NCBI RefSeq assembly: GCF_018343525.1
Contig: NZ_JAGYPH010000001.1
Span: forward strand, 620,001-684,000
DNA length: 64,000 nt
Source: Lederbergia citrea
Lineage (GTDB): Bacteria > Bacillota > Bacilli > Bacillales > Bacillaceae_C
Direction: 5' to 3'
Part shown: positions 27,662 through 36,836 of the stretch, piece by piece
Layout: the number at the start of each line of letters is the position of its first letter
Position numbering within the stretch: the stretch's first letter is position 1
Position numbers and translations under genes: made by a program
Notes under the pieces: model-generated
The model's database searches: none
The model's input: only the letters and a program-made list of their open reading frames with translations
What the model was told of the DNA's origin: nothing

Positions 27662-28366
27662 ATGCAATCAAAAGAAGAGCGTGTACATACTGTTTTTGAA
27701 AATATATATAATAATTATGATAAAATGAACTCGATCATTAGCTTCCAGCAGCACAAAAAATGGCGTGAAGAAACGATGAAGAAAATGAATGTGCAACCGG
27801 GAAATCAAGCTCTTGATATTTGTTGTGGAACAGGAGACTGGACTATGGCTCTTGCTTCCAAAGTCGGAAGTGAAGGTAAAGTGATCGGATTGGATTTTAG
27901 TAAAAACATGCTAAAAATTGCGGAAGAAAAAAAATCCGACAACCAATTGGATCAAGTGAATTTGATACATGGCAATGCAATGGAATTGCCATTTGAAGAC
28001 AATACCTTTGATTATGTAACGATTGGATTCGGTTTGCGAAATGTTCCTGATTATATGCAAGTGCTTGAAGAAATGTTCCGCGTATTAAAACCTGGAGGAA
28101 TGGCGGTTTGCTTAGAAACATCTCAACCGACCATGCCTGGTTTCCGCCAATTGTACTATGCTTATTTCCGCTTTATAATGCCCTTATTTGGTAAGTTTTT
28201 TGCAAGGAGCTTTAATGAATATTCATGGCTCCAAGAATCAGCCCGTGATTTTCCGGGAATGGAAGAACTTGCCCAAATGTTCTGGAGAGCAGGTTTTGTT
28301 GACGTTATATACAAACCTTTCAGTGGTGGTGTTGCGGCGGCTCACATTGGATTAAAACAGAAATAA
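27662..28366 (+). CDS. menG: Demethylmenaquinone methyltransferase
   Basis: 234 aa. SAM-dependent last step of menaquinone synthesis. Begins [23 protein letters not shown]-binding motif DICCGTGDW and the UbiE/MenG signature [22 protein letters not shown] are clear. ATG 27662 follows GGAGAAAGGTGA; upstream in-frame codons lie inside hepS. Between the two hep genes, as in B. subtilis. Confidence 0.95.
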   Translation: MQSKEERVHTVFENIYNNYDKMNSIISFQQHKKWREETMKKMNVQPGNQALDICCGTGDWTMALASKVGSEGKVIGLDFSKNMLKIAEEKKSDNQLDQVNLIHGNAMELPFEDNTFDYVTIGFGLRNVPDYMQVLEEMFRVLKPGGMAVCLETSQPTMPGFRQLYYAYFRFIMPLFGKFFARSFNEYSWLQESARDFPGMEELAQMFWRAGFVDVIYKPFSGGVAAAHIGLKQK

Positions 28367-28384
28367 ACCCTGGGTGGAAATAAA

Positions 28385-29347
28385 ATGAAACTAACATTAC
28401 TTAATTCAACCTTTAAAGCGGACTTTGATATAATTGAAAAAGAGCTGGAAAAAGCAATCCAATCAGAGATAGAATTGCTTCAAAGGGCATCCGTCCAGCT
28501 TTTAAAAGCGGGCGGGAAAAGAATTCGTCCTGTCTTTGTTTTGCTTGCTGCTAAGTTCGGCTCTTATAACATACATATGATTAAAAACACAGCAGTTGCC
28601 TTGGAATTAATTCACATGGCTTCACTTGTCCATGATGATGTGATTGATGATGCGGATATAAGAAGGGGGCAGCCTACGATCAATTATACATGGGATGACC
28701 GGATTGCCATGTATACTGGGGATTATATTTTAGCTAGGTCACTCGATTATATGACAAATATTAGAAACCCAATTGCACATCAAATTTTGTCTAAAGCCAT
28801 CATTGACGTTTGTAATGGTGAAATTGAACAAATAAGAGATAAATATCGTTTTAACCAAACTTTAAGAGATTATCTTAGAAGAATTAAGAGAAAAACTGCC
28901 TTGTTGATTGCAGTAAGCTGTGAGCTTGGTGCAGTGTCGGCAGGTACTGACGAAGCAATCTATAAACAGTTATACAAATTTGGTTATTTTATTGGTATGT
29001 CATATCAAATTACAGATGATATTCTCGACTTTACAGGATCAGAACAAGAACTCGGAAAACCCGCGGGTGAAGATTTGCGACAGGGCAATATCACCTTACC
29101 CGTTTTATATGCCATGAATGACGAGAAGCTTAAATCTGAAATAATCAAAATTAATGATCAAACAGGTAAAAAAGAAATGTTCGATATTATTTCTCAGATA
29201 AAAAAATCAGGCGCAATTGAACAATCTCATCTGCTGAGTAAAAGATATTTACAGAAAGCGCTGGAAGTATTAGACGAATTGCCATCCGTAAAAGCTAAAA
29301 AAACGTTGCGGGAAATCGCGCATTATATCGGGAAAAGAAAGTACTAG
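28385..29347 (+). CDS. hepT: Heptaprenyl diphosphate synthase component II
   Basis: 320 aa. Catalytic trans-prenyltransferase that elongates farnesyl diphosphate to heptaprenyl diphosphate. First Asp-rich motif LVHDDVIDDAD, GGKRIRP for diphosphate binding, second Asp-rich motif ITDDILDF. 18 bp after menG. Its product supplies the tail for menaquinone used by the qcrABC complex nearby. Confidence 0.95.
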   Translation: MKLTLLNSTFKADFDIIEKELEKAIQSEIELLQRASVQLLKAGGKRIRPVFVLLAAKFGSYNIHMIKNTAVALELIHMASLVHDDVIDDADIRRGQPTINYTWDDRIAMYTGDYILARSLDYMTNIRNPIAHQILSKAIIDVCNGEIEQIRDKYRFNQTLRDYLRRIKRKTALLIAVSCELGAVSAGTDEAIYKQLYKFGYFIGMSYQITDDILDFTGSEQELGKPAGEDLRQGNITLPVLYAMNDEKLKSEIIKINDQTGKKEMFDIISQIKKSGAIEQSHLLSKRYLQKALEVLDELPSVKAKKTLREIAHYIGKRKY

Positions 29348-29366
29348 TAAGCGTTTTTACATAAAT

Positions 29367-29395
29367 TTGCCATTGCATAAAAACAATGATATTAT
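29367..29395 (+). promoter_or_regulatory. Sigma-A promoter of ndk
   Basis: TTGCCA (29367-29372), 17 bp, TATTAT (29390-29395) with an extended TGA before it. Confidence 0.65.
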
Positions 29396-29449
29396 TTTCG
29401 TTGGTATTTAGCTTATTTTTATTCGATATAAGAGTAGGAGTGATTATGG

Positions 29450-29896
29450 GTGGAGAAAACGTTTTTAATGGTAAAACCGGATGGAGTTCAAAGAGAATTG
29501 ATAGGGGAAATTTTGACACGTTTTGAAAAAAAGGGATTTCAGCTTGTTGGAGCAAAATTGATGACGATTTCAAACGAACTTGCTGAAGAACATTATGGAG
29601 AACATAAGGAACGCCCTTTTTTTGGTAGTCTAGTTGATTTCATCACATCAGGACCTGTTTTCGCAATGGTCTGGCAAGGCGAGAATGTCATTAGCACTGC
29701 GCGTCAAATGATGGGCTCCACAAACCCCAAAGATGCTGCTCCTGCCACGATTCGTGGCGATTATGGACTAACGGTTGGAAAAAATATCATCCACGGATCT
29801 GATTCACCGGAGAGTGCTGAAAGAGAAATTTCCCTGTTTTTCAAAGAAGGAGAACTTGTCGAGTACTCCAAGTTAATCAATAACTGGATTTATTAA
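29450..29896 (+). CDS. ndk: Nucleoside diphosphate kinase
   Basis: 148 aa. Transfers the gamma phosphate between nucleoside tri- and diphosphates through a phospho-histidine. Active-site stretch [17 protein letters not shown] contains the catalytic His. Start is GTG 29450, 9 bp after TAGGAG. Own promoter upstream and terminator downstream. Confidence 0.96.
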   Translation: MEKTFLMVKPDGVQRELIGEILTRFEKKGFQLVGAKLMTISNELAEEHYGEHKERPFFGSLVDFITSGPVFAMVWQGENVISTARQMMGSTNPKDAAPATIRGDYGLTVGKNIIHGSDSPESAEREISLFFKEGELVEYSKLINNWIY

Positions 29897-29907
29897 AAAC
29901 AAAAATG

Positions 29908-29938
29908 CCACCTGTCTTGAATATACAGGTGGTTTTTT
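29908..29938 (+). terminator. Terminator of ndk
   Basis: CCACCTGT pairs with ACAGGTGG across about eight bases, followed by TTTTTT. Confidence 0.9.
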
Positions 29939-29998
29939 AATTCAATATTGAGTTATAATCACATACATTACAGAGAGCTTGATAGGGGTTATATGTGA

Positions 29999-30799
29999 AT
30001 GGATCTAGATTACATACAATTTATGAAACAAATTAAACAAAAAATTGGTATTGATTTATCTTTATATAAAGAAGCACAAATGAAAAGAAGATTAACATCA
30101 CTTTATCGAAAAAATGGTTTTGCATCATTTAAAGAATTCTTTGTGGGAATCGAGGGTGATTCTCAGCTTATGGATGAATTTCTTGATAAAATGACAATCA
30201 ATGTCACAGAGTTTTATCGTAATCGAAGCAGATGGGACGTGTTGGAAAACAAAATCTTGCCTCGTTTGCTTAAAGAAAAGACTAAATTAAAAATCTGGAG
30301 TGCGGCTTCATCTACAGGAGAGGAGCCATATACTATCTCTATGATATTATCGCGTTATTTACCCTTATCTCAAATTTCAATCTTGGCAACAGATATTGAT
30401 GAACAGGCACTCGCAATGGCAAAAACCGGTATTTATTCTGAGCGATCACTTGTGGAAATGCCTGAAACAATGAAGAAAAAATACTTTCGACATGAAGGTT
30501 CTTTTTATAAAATTAGCGAAGATATAAAACAAACGGTAAAATTCCGAAAGTTAAATTTGTTGGCCGATCAATTCGACTCGGGTTTTGATTTAATCATTTG
30601 CCGTAATGTACTTATCTATTTTACGGAGGAAGCGAAAGACAGTTTGTATAAAAAGTTCTCAACTGCATTGTCTCATAGAGGGGTTCTCTTTGTCGGAAGC
30701 ACTGAACAAATATTTAATCCAAGCCAATACGACTTTGAAGTGGAAGATACATTTTTTTACCGTAAGGAAAAAATAGACTCTCGGAATTTCGAGGCGTAA
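29999..30799 (+). CDS. cheR: Chemotaxis protein methyltransferase CheR
   Basis: 266 aa. Methylates glutamates of chemoreceptors using SAM. N-terminal helical domain (residues 1-75), SAM site KIWSAASSTGEEPYT, DLIICRNVLIYF, and C-terminal GSTEQIFN. The last residues (about DSRNFEA) are encoded by the terminus of insertion element copy B, so the normal C-terminal end has been replaced by a few element-derived codons. In B. subtilis cheR is followed by aroF (chorismate synthase); here the element follows instead. The core of the enzyme is complete. Confidence 0.93.
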   Translation: MDLDYIQFMKQIKQKIGIDLSLYKEAQMKRRLTSLYRKNGFASFKEFFVGIEGDSQLMDEFLDKMTINVTEFYRNRSRWDVLENKILPRLLKEKTKLKIWSAASSTGEEPYTISMILSRYLPLSQISILATDIDEQALAMAKTGIYSERSLVEMPETMKKKYFRHEGSFYKISEDIKQTVKFRKLNLLADQFDSGFDLIICRNVLIYFTEEAKDSLYKKFSTALSHRGVLFVGSTEQIFNPSQYDFEVEDTFFYRKEKIDSRNFEA

Positions 30800-30861
30800 A
30801 TTTGCTGAATTTCCAAAAAGGTTGTTTTTGTAAACATTGTTGCTTACCAAGATAGTGCTTG

Positions 30862-30987
30862 GTTGATTTCCGCTACAGTTGCTCGCTTTCCGCGGGGCGG
30901 GCGGTGAGCCTCCTCGGCGTAAACGCCTGTGGGGTCTCACCTGTCCCGCTGATCCCGCAGGAGTCTCGCACTTTCGCTACAATCAAC
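30862..30987. repeat. GC-rich palindromic repeat, type 2 (in element copy B)
   Basis: GTTGATTTCCGCTACAGTTGC at the left, CTTTCGCTACAATCAACC at the right; reverse complement of the units at 11368 and 59272. Confidence 0.78.
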
Positions 30988-31455
30988 CTTTAACAGATTT
31001 TGTTTTAAAAGCAACAAACCCTTTGAAAAGATGCTTTAAAAAGATGAAGCTAGTGAAGAGAAAATATGGCCGTTAAGGAACAACAGTTCATCTTTTTGAT
31101 CAGCGTACCAAGCGTCACTGGTTGACACATCATGATGGCATAAGTGCGGATGTACCACATTTTTGTAGACCGATGCCGACCAGATTCCAAGTGATAATCG
31201 ACTTTTTCTCGTTTGTTTGAACGTCCTACCTATGTTCTTCTTTTATAAATGAGCTTCCACTTTTCAGAAGTTCTAGGAGTCCTAGTAAAAAGTCAATTAT
31301 TATATTTTTGAAAAGTCAAGTGTTTTCGACAAAAGTGGCAACAAAGTTTCATTGTATAAATAACGAACTTAAGCATTTCACGGAAATCGTATGAAAAGTA
31401 AGAGATATTTAAAAAAAGGGTATGATCGTGGCCTTACCATGAGCAAAAAAATATC

Positions 31456-31589
31456 TAAGTTGATTGGAGTGGAAGGCGGCGACTCCAGGGGGATTAGCGT
31501 GACAGGTGAGACCCCGCAGGGCGCAAAGCGACCGAGGAGGCTCACCGCACGCCCCCCGGAAGCGTCCGCCTGGAACGGAAATCAACAGT
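31456..31589. repeat. GC-rich palindromic repeat, type 1 (in element copy B)
   Basis: AGTTGATTGGAGTGGAAGGC at the left, CTGGAACGGAAATCAACAG at the right. Confidence 0.78.
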
Positions 31590-31634
31590 GGCTAGCTCTC
31601 ATGTTGTATGTAGTACAAGAAACCTTGTACCATC

Positions 31635-31663
31635 TGACTCGGTGAATGCAGAGAGTATATAAA
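31635..31663 (+). promoter_or_regulatory. Candidate promoter of aroB formed at the end of element copy B
   Basis: TGACTC (31635-31640), 17 bp, TATAAA (31658-31663), 20 bp before the AAGGAGG of aroB. The -35 and most of the spacer lie within the element terminus. Confidence 0.45.
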
Positions 31664-31683
31664 ATAAAAAGGAGGATAAGGGT

Positions 31684-32775
31684 ATGCAAATTAATATTCA
31701 GACACCTTCCAAAACATACCCCGTCTATTTAGGGCCAGAGGCAATGAAACATTTGACAAAGTATCTACAAAAAAGAAATTATACAAAAATACTAGTTATC
31801 ACAGATGAAATCGTCGCGAATCTTCATTTGGATGTACTAAAACAAGCTCTTCCACCTTCAATTGAAAGTATTTCTTACCAAGTTCCATCGGGAGAAAAGG
31901 CAAAACAGTTTTCTGTATACGAAGCTTGTCTTACATATGCACTGGAACAAGGGTTAGATCGCAATTCTTGTATTATTGCTTTTGGCGGAGGTGCTGTTGG
32001 AGATCTGTCAGGGTTTGTTGCAGCAACGTATATGCGAGGAATTCCTTTTATTCAAGTCCCTACGACTATTTTGGCTCATGATAGTGCAGTTGGAGGAAAG
32101 ACAGGCATCAATCATCCATTAGGAAAAAATATGGTCGGCGCTTTTCATCAACCTGAAGCAGTCGTATATCATACTGATTTTTTACAAACGCTGCCTGAAT
32201 CAGAAGTTAGATCTGGCTTTGCTGAAGCTGTTAAGCATGCATTAATTGCTGATCCAGAACTTTTAAATTTTTTAATGAAAAATATTTCAGACTTAAAAAA
32301 TATCGATCAAGATCATCTTATCTATATCCTCAAGAGAGGCATCGAAATTAAAGCTGAAGTCGTAAGTAAAGATGAAAAAGAATCAGGGATGCGAGCTGTT
32401 TTAAATTTAGGACATACACTAGGCCATGTGATTGAAGCTTCTGCGGGATATGGAAAAATTACTCACGGGGAAGCTGTAATGACCGGAATTGTTTACGCTC
32501 TTTACTTAAGTAAAGAAGAACTTGGTTTTTCTTTCCCAATTTCTCAGTTGGAATCATGGATTAATAGTCTAGGTTATAGATTGGAAATCCCAAGCACTCT
32601 TGATTTTGACAATGCCTTAAGTGGAATGAAAAGAGACAAAAAATCGCTCGGTAATAAACCGCGATTTGTCTTGTTGGAGAAAATCGGTACACCGATTGTC
32701 AAAGAAATAGAAGAAGACGTGCTAAGAAACGTATTTTTATCCTTTTTATCAAGGTGCCAACTGAATAATAGATAA
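31684..32775 (+). CDS. aroB: 3-dehydroquinate synthase
   Basis: 363 aa. Second shikimate-pathway enzyme, NAD- and zinc-dependent. Motifs: FGGGAVGDLSGFVAATYMRG (NAD), VPTTILAHDSAVGGKTG, GFAEAVKHALI (Glu ligand), NLGHTLGHVIE and HGEAVMTG (His ligands). ATG 31684 after AAAAGGAGG. In B. subtilis aroB is flanked by aroF and aroH and followed by trp, hisC, tyrA and aroE; here it stands alone between element copy B and an unknown gene, so the rest of the pathway must be encoded elsewhere. Confidence 0.95.
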   Translation: MQINIQTPSKTYPVYLGPEAMKHLTKYLQKRNYTKILVITDEIVANLHLDVLKQALPPSIESISYQVPSGEKAKQFSVYEACLTYALEQGLDRNSCIIAFGGGAVGDLSGFVAATYMRGIPFIQVPTTILAHDSAVGGKTGINHPLGKNMVGAFHQPEAVVYHTDFLQTLPESEVRSGFAEAVKHALIADPELLNFLMKNISDLKNIDQDHLIYILKRGIEIKAEVVSKDEKESGMRAVLNLGHTLGHVIEASAGYGKITHGEAVMTGIVYALYLSKEELGFSFPISQLESWINSLGYRLEIPSTLDFDNALSGMKRDKKSLGNKPRFVLLEKIGTPIVKEIEEDVLRNVFLSFLSRCQLNNR

Positions 32776-32848
32776 ACTAATTTGCATGATTCTCTCCTTT
32801 AATTCATAGCTTGTTTATAAGAGTTAAAGTTCTAAAAGGAGGGAGTCC

Positions 32849-33736
32849 ATGCAATATATCATCGATCATGCAATGTATATATCAGAAGGGCAAGAACACG
32901 CAGTTTCAATGCTCATAAAAGATAATGAAATCCGTTATTTCGGAGAGCATGTTCCAAATCTGCCGGTTATAAAAATGGATGCACGTTCTTTCTTTATCAC
33001 TCCTTCTTTTGTCATTTTTGCTCCTGATATACCACATTTAACATTTGATCAATTCAAAACATATTTTTCAGATCAGTTTATTTTAAAGGGATGCTCAACA
33101 ATTCTAACCACCTTTGATATTAAGTATGAATTCGAATTTGATAAGAAGTTACTCGAAAAGAGAACCTCAATGTTGAATAGCCCCGTTGACTATATAATAG
33201 GTTTAAAGGTTCCTGCAGAAAAAATAACCGCTTCCTTAGTTAGGAAGTGCAAAACAGCTAAAATACCTGCTATCTTCATTGAGTTCACGAAAATCAAGGA
33301 TTTGGCCACTATACCTTGGGGTTGGATAAAAGAGGCATCTTTTCCGTATAATCCTGTTTTTATTCCCACCTTTCCTCCAAGGATTAAGCTTTCTCGTCAA
33401 TTGAAAACATCTCGAAAATGGGACCTTATACTCCTAAAGGAAAAGATAAGCCATATTTCACAGCCATTGCCAGTAAACAAGCCTTTGAATGCAGAAATTA
33501 TTAAAAAACTTGGTTTGTATCCTAAAAAAGGGATTTTTACTGTGGGCGGCGAAGTAAGTTATAATCTATTTTTAAAAAGCAGCAAACTTGATGATTACTT
33601 AGCGCCCAGCTATGAAACTACACTACCAGAGATTGCCGTAAAAAAAGGAAAAATCACCTCTATTAATCGAAAGGCGCTCTTCCGTCCCGGTTCTGGGGAG
33701 GAAGTGATCATCAATAAAACAGCTCTATTTGTCTAG
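32849..33736 (+). CDS. Unrecognised 295-aa protein, weakly amidohydrolase-like at both ends
   Basis: Not confidently recognised. Good ribosome site (AAAGGAGGGAG) before ATG 32849. The N-terminus (YIIDHAMYISEG, then IKDNEIRYFGE and DARSFFITPSFV) resembles the beta-sandwich start of amidohydrolases, which runs into 'G.ivtPGfID', and the C-terminus (FTVGGEVSYNLFL, ITSINRKALFRPGSGEEVI) resembles their closing beta strands. No metal-binding HxH or Lys/His/Asp set is visible, so a catalytic role is doubtful. It lies between aroB and ypiA where B. subtilis carries aroH-trp-hisC-tyrA-aroE. 20 bp before ypiA, possibly co-transcribed. No membrane segment or signal peptide. Confidence 0.6.
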   Translation: MQYIIDHAMYISEGQEHAVSMLIKDNEIRYFGEHVPNLPVIKMDARSFFITPSFVIFAPDIPHLTFDQFKTYFSDQFILKGCSTILTTFDIKYEFEFDKKLLEKRTSMLNSPVDYIIGLKVPAEKITASLVRKCKTAKIPAIFIEFTKIKDLATIPWGWIKEASFPYNPVFIPTFPPRIKLSRQLKTSRKWDLILLKEKISHISQPLPVNKPLNAEIIKKLGLYPKKGIFTVGGEVSYNLFLKSSKLDDYLAPSYETTLPEIAVKKGKITSINRKALFRPGSGEEVIINKTALFV

Positions 33737-33762
33737 GGATGTGATAAGAAAGGACCATGCTT

Positions 33763-35025
33763 ATGAACAATGCAGAATTGATGTTAAAATTTATAGAAGA
33801 GCAAAATTTACCTGAAGCAGAAAAGCAATTCAATAAGGTGAAAACTTCCAGTACAGACGACGAAAAATTTATGCTTGCACAGGAATTATCACACTATGGT
33901 TATGTAAAAGAGGCGATTGAATTATACGAAATATTGCTTCGCTTTCATCCCGATGAAGGGGAGCTAAAATTGCGGATTGCTGAGTTAATGATTGAAATGG
34001 ATGAAGAAGATAAGGCATACGATTATTTGGAGTCCATTGGTCATGATGACCCTAATTATCCAGCAGCGCTCTTAATCGAAGCAGATTTATATGAGATGCA
34101 AGGCCTTTATGAAGTAAGTGAGAAAAAATTACTTCAGGCCAAAGAAATTTTGCCAAATGAACCAATTATAGATTATGCACTTGGTGAATTATATATGACA
34201 CAAGGCCGATTTCTTGAAGCATCGAGATCTTTTAAGCTTTTGCTTACAGCCGATGAACAAATAATTGCAGGCATCGATATAAATGGCAGGATGGCTGAAG
34301 CACTAAGCGCTGGTGGTGCCTTTGAAGAAGCACTCACATATTATGAAAAGGGACTTTTAAACAAACAAGAAATCAATCTTTTGTTTGGTTTTGGTCTGAC
34401 AGCTTTTCAGGCGGGGAGCTACAAAAAGGCAATCAAAGCATTTAATCAGTTAAGAGAAATGGATCCAGACTACCATTCGCTTTATTTATATTTGGCTCAA
34501 AGCCATGAACACGAAGAAGAACTGGAAGATGCACTTAAGGCTGTACAGGCCGGTATTGCATTGGACGAATTTAATAAAGATTTATATTTTTATGCAGGCA
34601 AGCTTTCTCTAAAATTAGGTAATGAGAAGATGGCTGAGCAGTATTTGCGGGAAGCCCTCGCACTAGATCCGGAATTTATTGAAGCTGCCTTCACCTTAAA
34701 CAGGCTATTGATTCATTTGGAAAGATACGAGGACGTGCTAGAAATTTGCGCAATGTTTATACAAGAAGGTGGTGGCGATCCCCAGCTTCATTGGGATGCA
34801 GCTGTTAGCCACCAGCAATTGGAACAATATACTTTGGCATTAAACGAATACGAACTTGCATATAATGAATATAAACATAACCGTGATTTTTTAGTTGATT
34901 TCGGATATTTTTTAATGGAAGAAGGAAGAAGAAAAGACGCAACCCGAATTTTCAAAAGATTAGCCGATGATGAGCCAACTAATGAAGAGTGGATTGCAAT
35001 TTTAGATAGACTTGAGGAAAACTAA
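33763..35025 (+). CDS. ypiA: TPR-repeat protein YpiA
   Basis: 420 aa made almost entirely of tetratricopeptide repeats (for example YVKEAIELYEILLRFHPDEG, KKAIKAFNQLREMDPDYHS, KMAEQYLREALALDPEF), so a protein-protein scaffold. ATG 33763 chosen: GAAAGGA ends 8 bp upstream, while ATG 33757 is too close to it. Followed after 27 bp by ypiB/reoY. In Firmicutes the ypiA-ypiB pair is conserved; ReoY acts with ClpCP on MurA, and YpiA may belong to the same network (inference). Confidence 0.88.
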   Translation: MNNAELMLKFIEEQNLPEAEKQFNKVKTSSTDDEKFMLAQELSHYGYVKEAIELYEILLRFHPDEGELKLRIAELMIEMDEEDKAYDYLESIGHDDPNYPAALLIEADLYEMQGLYEVSEKKLLQAKEILPNEPIIDYALGELYMTQGRFLEASRSFKLLLTADEQIIAGIDINGRMAEALSAGGAFEEALTYYEKGLLNKQEINLLFGFGLTAFQAGSYKKAIKAFNQLREMDPDYHSLYLYLAQSHEHEEELEDALKAVQAGIALDEFNKDLYFYAGKLSLKLGNEKMAEQYLREALALDPEFIEAAFTLNRLLIHLERYEDVLEICAMFIQEGGGDPQLHWDAAVSHQQLEQYTLALNEYELAYNEYKHNRDFLVDFGYFLMEEGRRKDATRIFKRLADDEPTNEEWIAILDRLEEN

Positions 35026-35052
35026 GATGATCTTTGCAGAGGAGGGAAAATA

Positions 35053-35598
35053 ATGGCAACCCCTGTATCTGTCAACGAGAAAAAAGAATTTATTCGCTGG
35101 TTTTTAAATCGATATCAATTAAAAAGAAGAGAATCAGTCTGGATTCTCAATTATTTAATGAGTCATGATCAATTGATGGAAAAAGTGCATTTTGTTGAAG
35201 ATGCGCAATGTTGTCCAAGGGGATTAATCATGTCTACCCATTGTACGAGAGATGTGCCTTTCCGGTTTTATAAGGAAAATATTATGACTACCGATGCGGA
35301 AAAATCATTTCATGATATTAGGCTTAACAGAGAGGAAGATATTTATATTCAAATAAATTTCCGGTCTGCCAATTTATCGCATCAATATGCTGCAGTACTT
35401 GAGGAAAATCCTTATGTTCAAAAAAATATTCATCTCAATGAAAAAGATAAGGATTACGCGGAGCAATTTCTTGCCCAAAGCTTAAGATCCTTCCAAGAGG
35501 AAAAATTATTACGTGCAATCGATGAAGCTCTCGATAACCAAGATAAAATTTCATTTACGAAGCTTTCAAACCAACTAAATGAATTAAGAAAAACATAA
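35053..35598 (+). CDS. ypiB: UPF0302 protein YpiB (ReoY)
   Basis: 181 aa. Homologue of Listeria ReoY, which is required for ClpCP-dependent degradation of MurA and so controls peptidoglycan synthesis. Conserved stretches [29 protein letters not shown] and [10 protein letters not shown] are family marks. ATG 35053 after GAGGAGGG. Terminator follows directly. Confidence 0.9.
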   Translation: MATPVSVNEKKEFIRWFLNRYQLKRRESVWILNYLMSHDQLMEKVHFVEDAQCCPRGLIMSTHCTRDVPFRFYKENIMTTDAEKSFHDIRLNREEDIYIQINFRSANLSHQYAAVLEENPYVQKNIHLNEKDKDYAEQFLAQSLRSFQEEKLLRAIDEALDNQDKISFTKLSNQLNELRKT

Positions 35599-35631
35599 TT
35601 CCTCCCAAAATAATCGGGAGGAATTTTTTCG
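35597..35631 (+). terminator. Terminator of ypiA-ypiB
   Basis: AATTCCTCCC pairs with GGGAGGAATT, followed by TTTTC. Confidence 0.88.
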
Positions 35632-35706
35632 TTCATATTACATGATAATTGGGATAATGAATGATAATATAGCAATTAGAACATATTAGCAGATGAGGTG
35701 TATTAT

Positions 35707-36159
35707 GTGAATTGGAATGCAAAAGATGTCCAAGTATATTTAGAGGAAAGAGAATATATTGATACAATTGTCATTCCTTTATTACCTGTTGCTTTTGATG
35801 ATAGTATGAAACGCGCAGCTGAACAGGGAGAGTTTACTCAATTATTATCTCTCCACCTTGAAAGACAGTTTAAGGGCAGAATGCTTGTGTTACCACCATA
35901 TACATATATGGAAGAGCCCGCGAATATTGAATTGGATAAATGGGAAGCTAAAGCGAAAGAGAGTGGCTTCTCACATGTTTTTTTTCTCACTTCAGATAAA
36001 CGTTGGAAAACGGTCAGTGAGGAAAGGAAAGGAACTATATTTTATGTCCCTTCCATACCGCTCGAACATATGGATGAGCAATATAAACAATCCGTTATGG
36101 AAGATCAGCTTAAAAATTTAATGTCCGATATCATACGTGGGTGGCAACAGAATGAATGA
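35707..36159 (+). CDS. ypiF: DUF2487 protein YpiF
   Basis: 150 aa, function unknown. Start GTG 35707 gives MNWNAKDVQVYLEEREYIDT and lies 6 bp after AGGTG; the GTG at 35698 lies within that site. Position before qcrA is as in B. subtilis. No membrane segment or known motif. Confidence 0.78.
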   Translation: MNWNAKDVQVYLEEREYIDTIVIPLLPVAFDDSMKRAAEQGEFTQLLSLHLERQFKGRMLVLPPYTYMEEPANIELDKWEAKAKESGFSHVFFLTSDKRWKTVSEERKGTIFYVPSIPLEHMDEQYKQSVMEDQLKNLMSDIIRGWQQNE

Positions 36160-36205
36160 TTGCCAGTTTCGCCACATTGTTGACAATGTTTGGCTTTGTA
36201 TATTA

Positions 36206-36234
36206 TTGACCTCTCACGCTTATTGATATATCAT
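36206..36234 (+). promoter_or_regulatory. Sigma-A promoter of qcrABC
   Basis: TTGACC (36206-36211), 17 bp, TATCAT (36229-36234). Leader to qcrA is about 70 bp. Confidence 0.7.
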
Positions 36235-36309
36235 AATTATGTCCTAGTTTGTAATTACGTGCATAAAATTGTCCGATGGACTTACCTTACTGACAGAGGG
36301 GGGAAAAGG

Positions 36310-36822
36310 ATGAGCAAGAATCCTGTAACAAGACGTCAATTTCTAAGCTACACGCTCACCGGAGTGGGCGGTTTTATGGCGGCTGGAATGTTGATGCCGA
36401 TGCTTCGCTTTGCGGTGGACCCTGTATTGCAACCGCATGCTGCCGGCGATTTCAAAATGACTGATAAAAAGATTGCCGATATTACGGCAGAACCGGTACG
36501 TGTTGACTTTAAATATGAACAAAAGGATGCATGGCACACGGCAGATGTAACACAAACAGCTTGGGTTTACAAAAATGAAGCGGGCGAAATCGTAGCGCTT
36601 TCACCAATTTGTAAGCATCTTGGCTGTACAGTTAGCTGGGAAGGAAGCGAAAAGCATCCTCACATGTTCTTTTGTCCATGCCATATGGGATTATACACAA
36701 AAGACGGCAAAAATGTTCCGGGAACTCCGCCGCGGGGACCATTGGATGCTTATCCAACGCAAGAAAAAGACGGCTTTTTAATGCTGGGATCTCCAGTAGA
36801 AAATCCATTCGTAAGAAAGTAA
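36310..36822 (+). CDS. qcrA: Menaquinol:cytochrome c reductase, Rieske iron-sulfur subunit
   Basis: 170 aa. Membrane-bound Rieske protein that takes electrons from menaquinol. Twin-arginine-like start TRRQFLSYTLTGVGG with one membrane segment (residues 15-35); [2Fe-2S] ligands in CKHLGC and CPCHMG. ATG 36310 after GGGGGGAAAAGG; in-frame codons upstream overlap the promoter. First gene of qcrABC. Confidence 0.96.
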   Translation: MSKNPVTRRQFLSYTLTGVGGFMAAGMLMPMLRFAVDPVLQPHAAGDFKMTDKKIADITAEPVRVDFKYEQKDAWHTADVTQTAWVYKNEAGEIVALSPICKHLGCTVSWEGSEKHPHMFFCPCHMGLYTKDGKNVPGTPPRGPLDAYPTQEKDGFLMLGSPVENPFVRK

Positions 36823-36836
36823 AGGAGGCGTAATCA

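Larger units (their letters stand above)
30776..31657 (-). mobile_element. Degenerate insertion element, copy B (about 0.9 kb, inverted)
   Basis: Inverted relative to copies A and C. Left end GACTCTCGGAATTTC (equals the right end of copy A), right end complementary to GGCATTCACCGAGTCAG. Contains a type 2 palindrome (30862-30987), decayed transposase on the - strand (31060-31270) and a type 1 palindrome (31456-31589). About 300 bp shorter than A and C, with an internal deletion near 31290-31330. Occupies the whole cheR-aroB gap; no intact gene from 30800 to 31683. Confidence 0.75.

Noticed and set aside
30659..31076. Open frames on both strands at the cheR 3' end and type 2 palindrome
   Set aside because: They arise from the GC-rich palindrome; equivalent frames occur in every copy of the repeat without ribosome sites.
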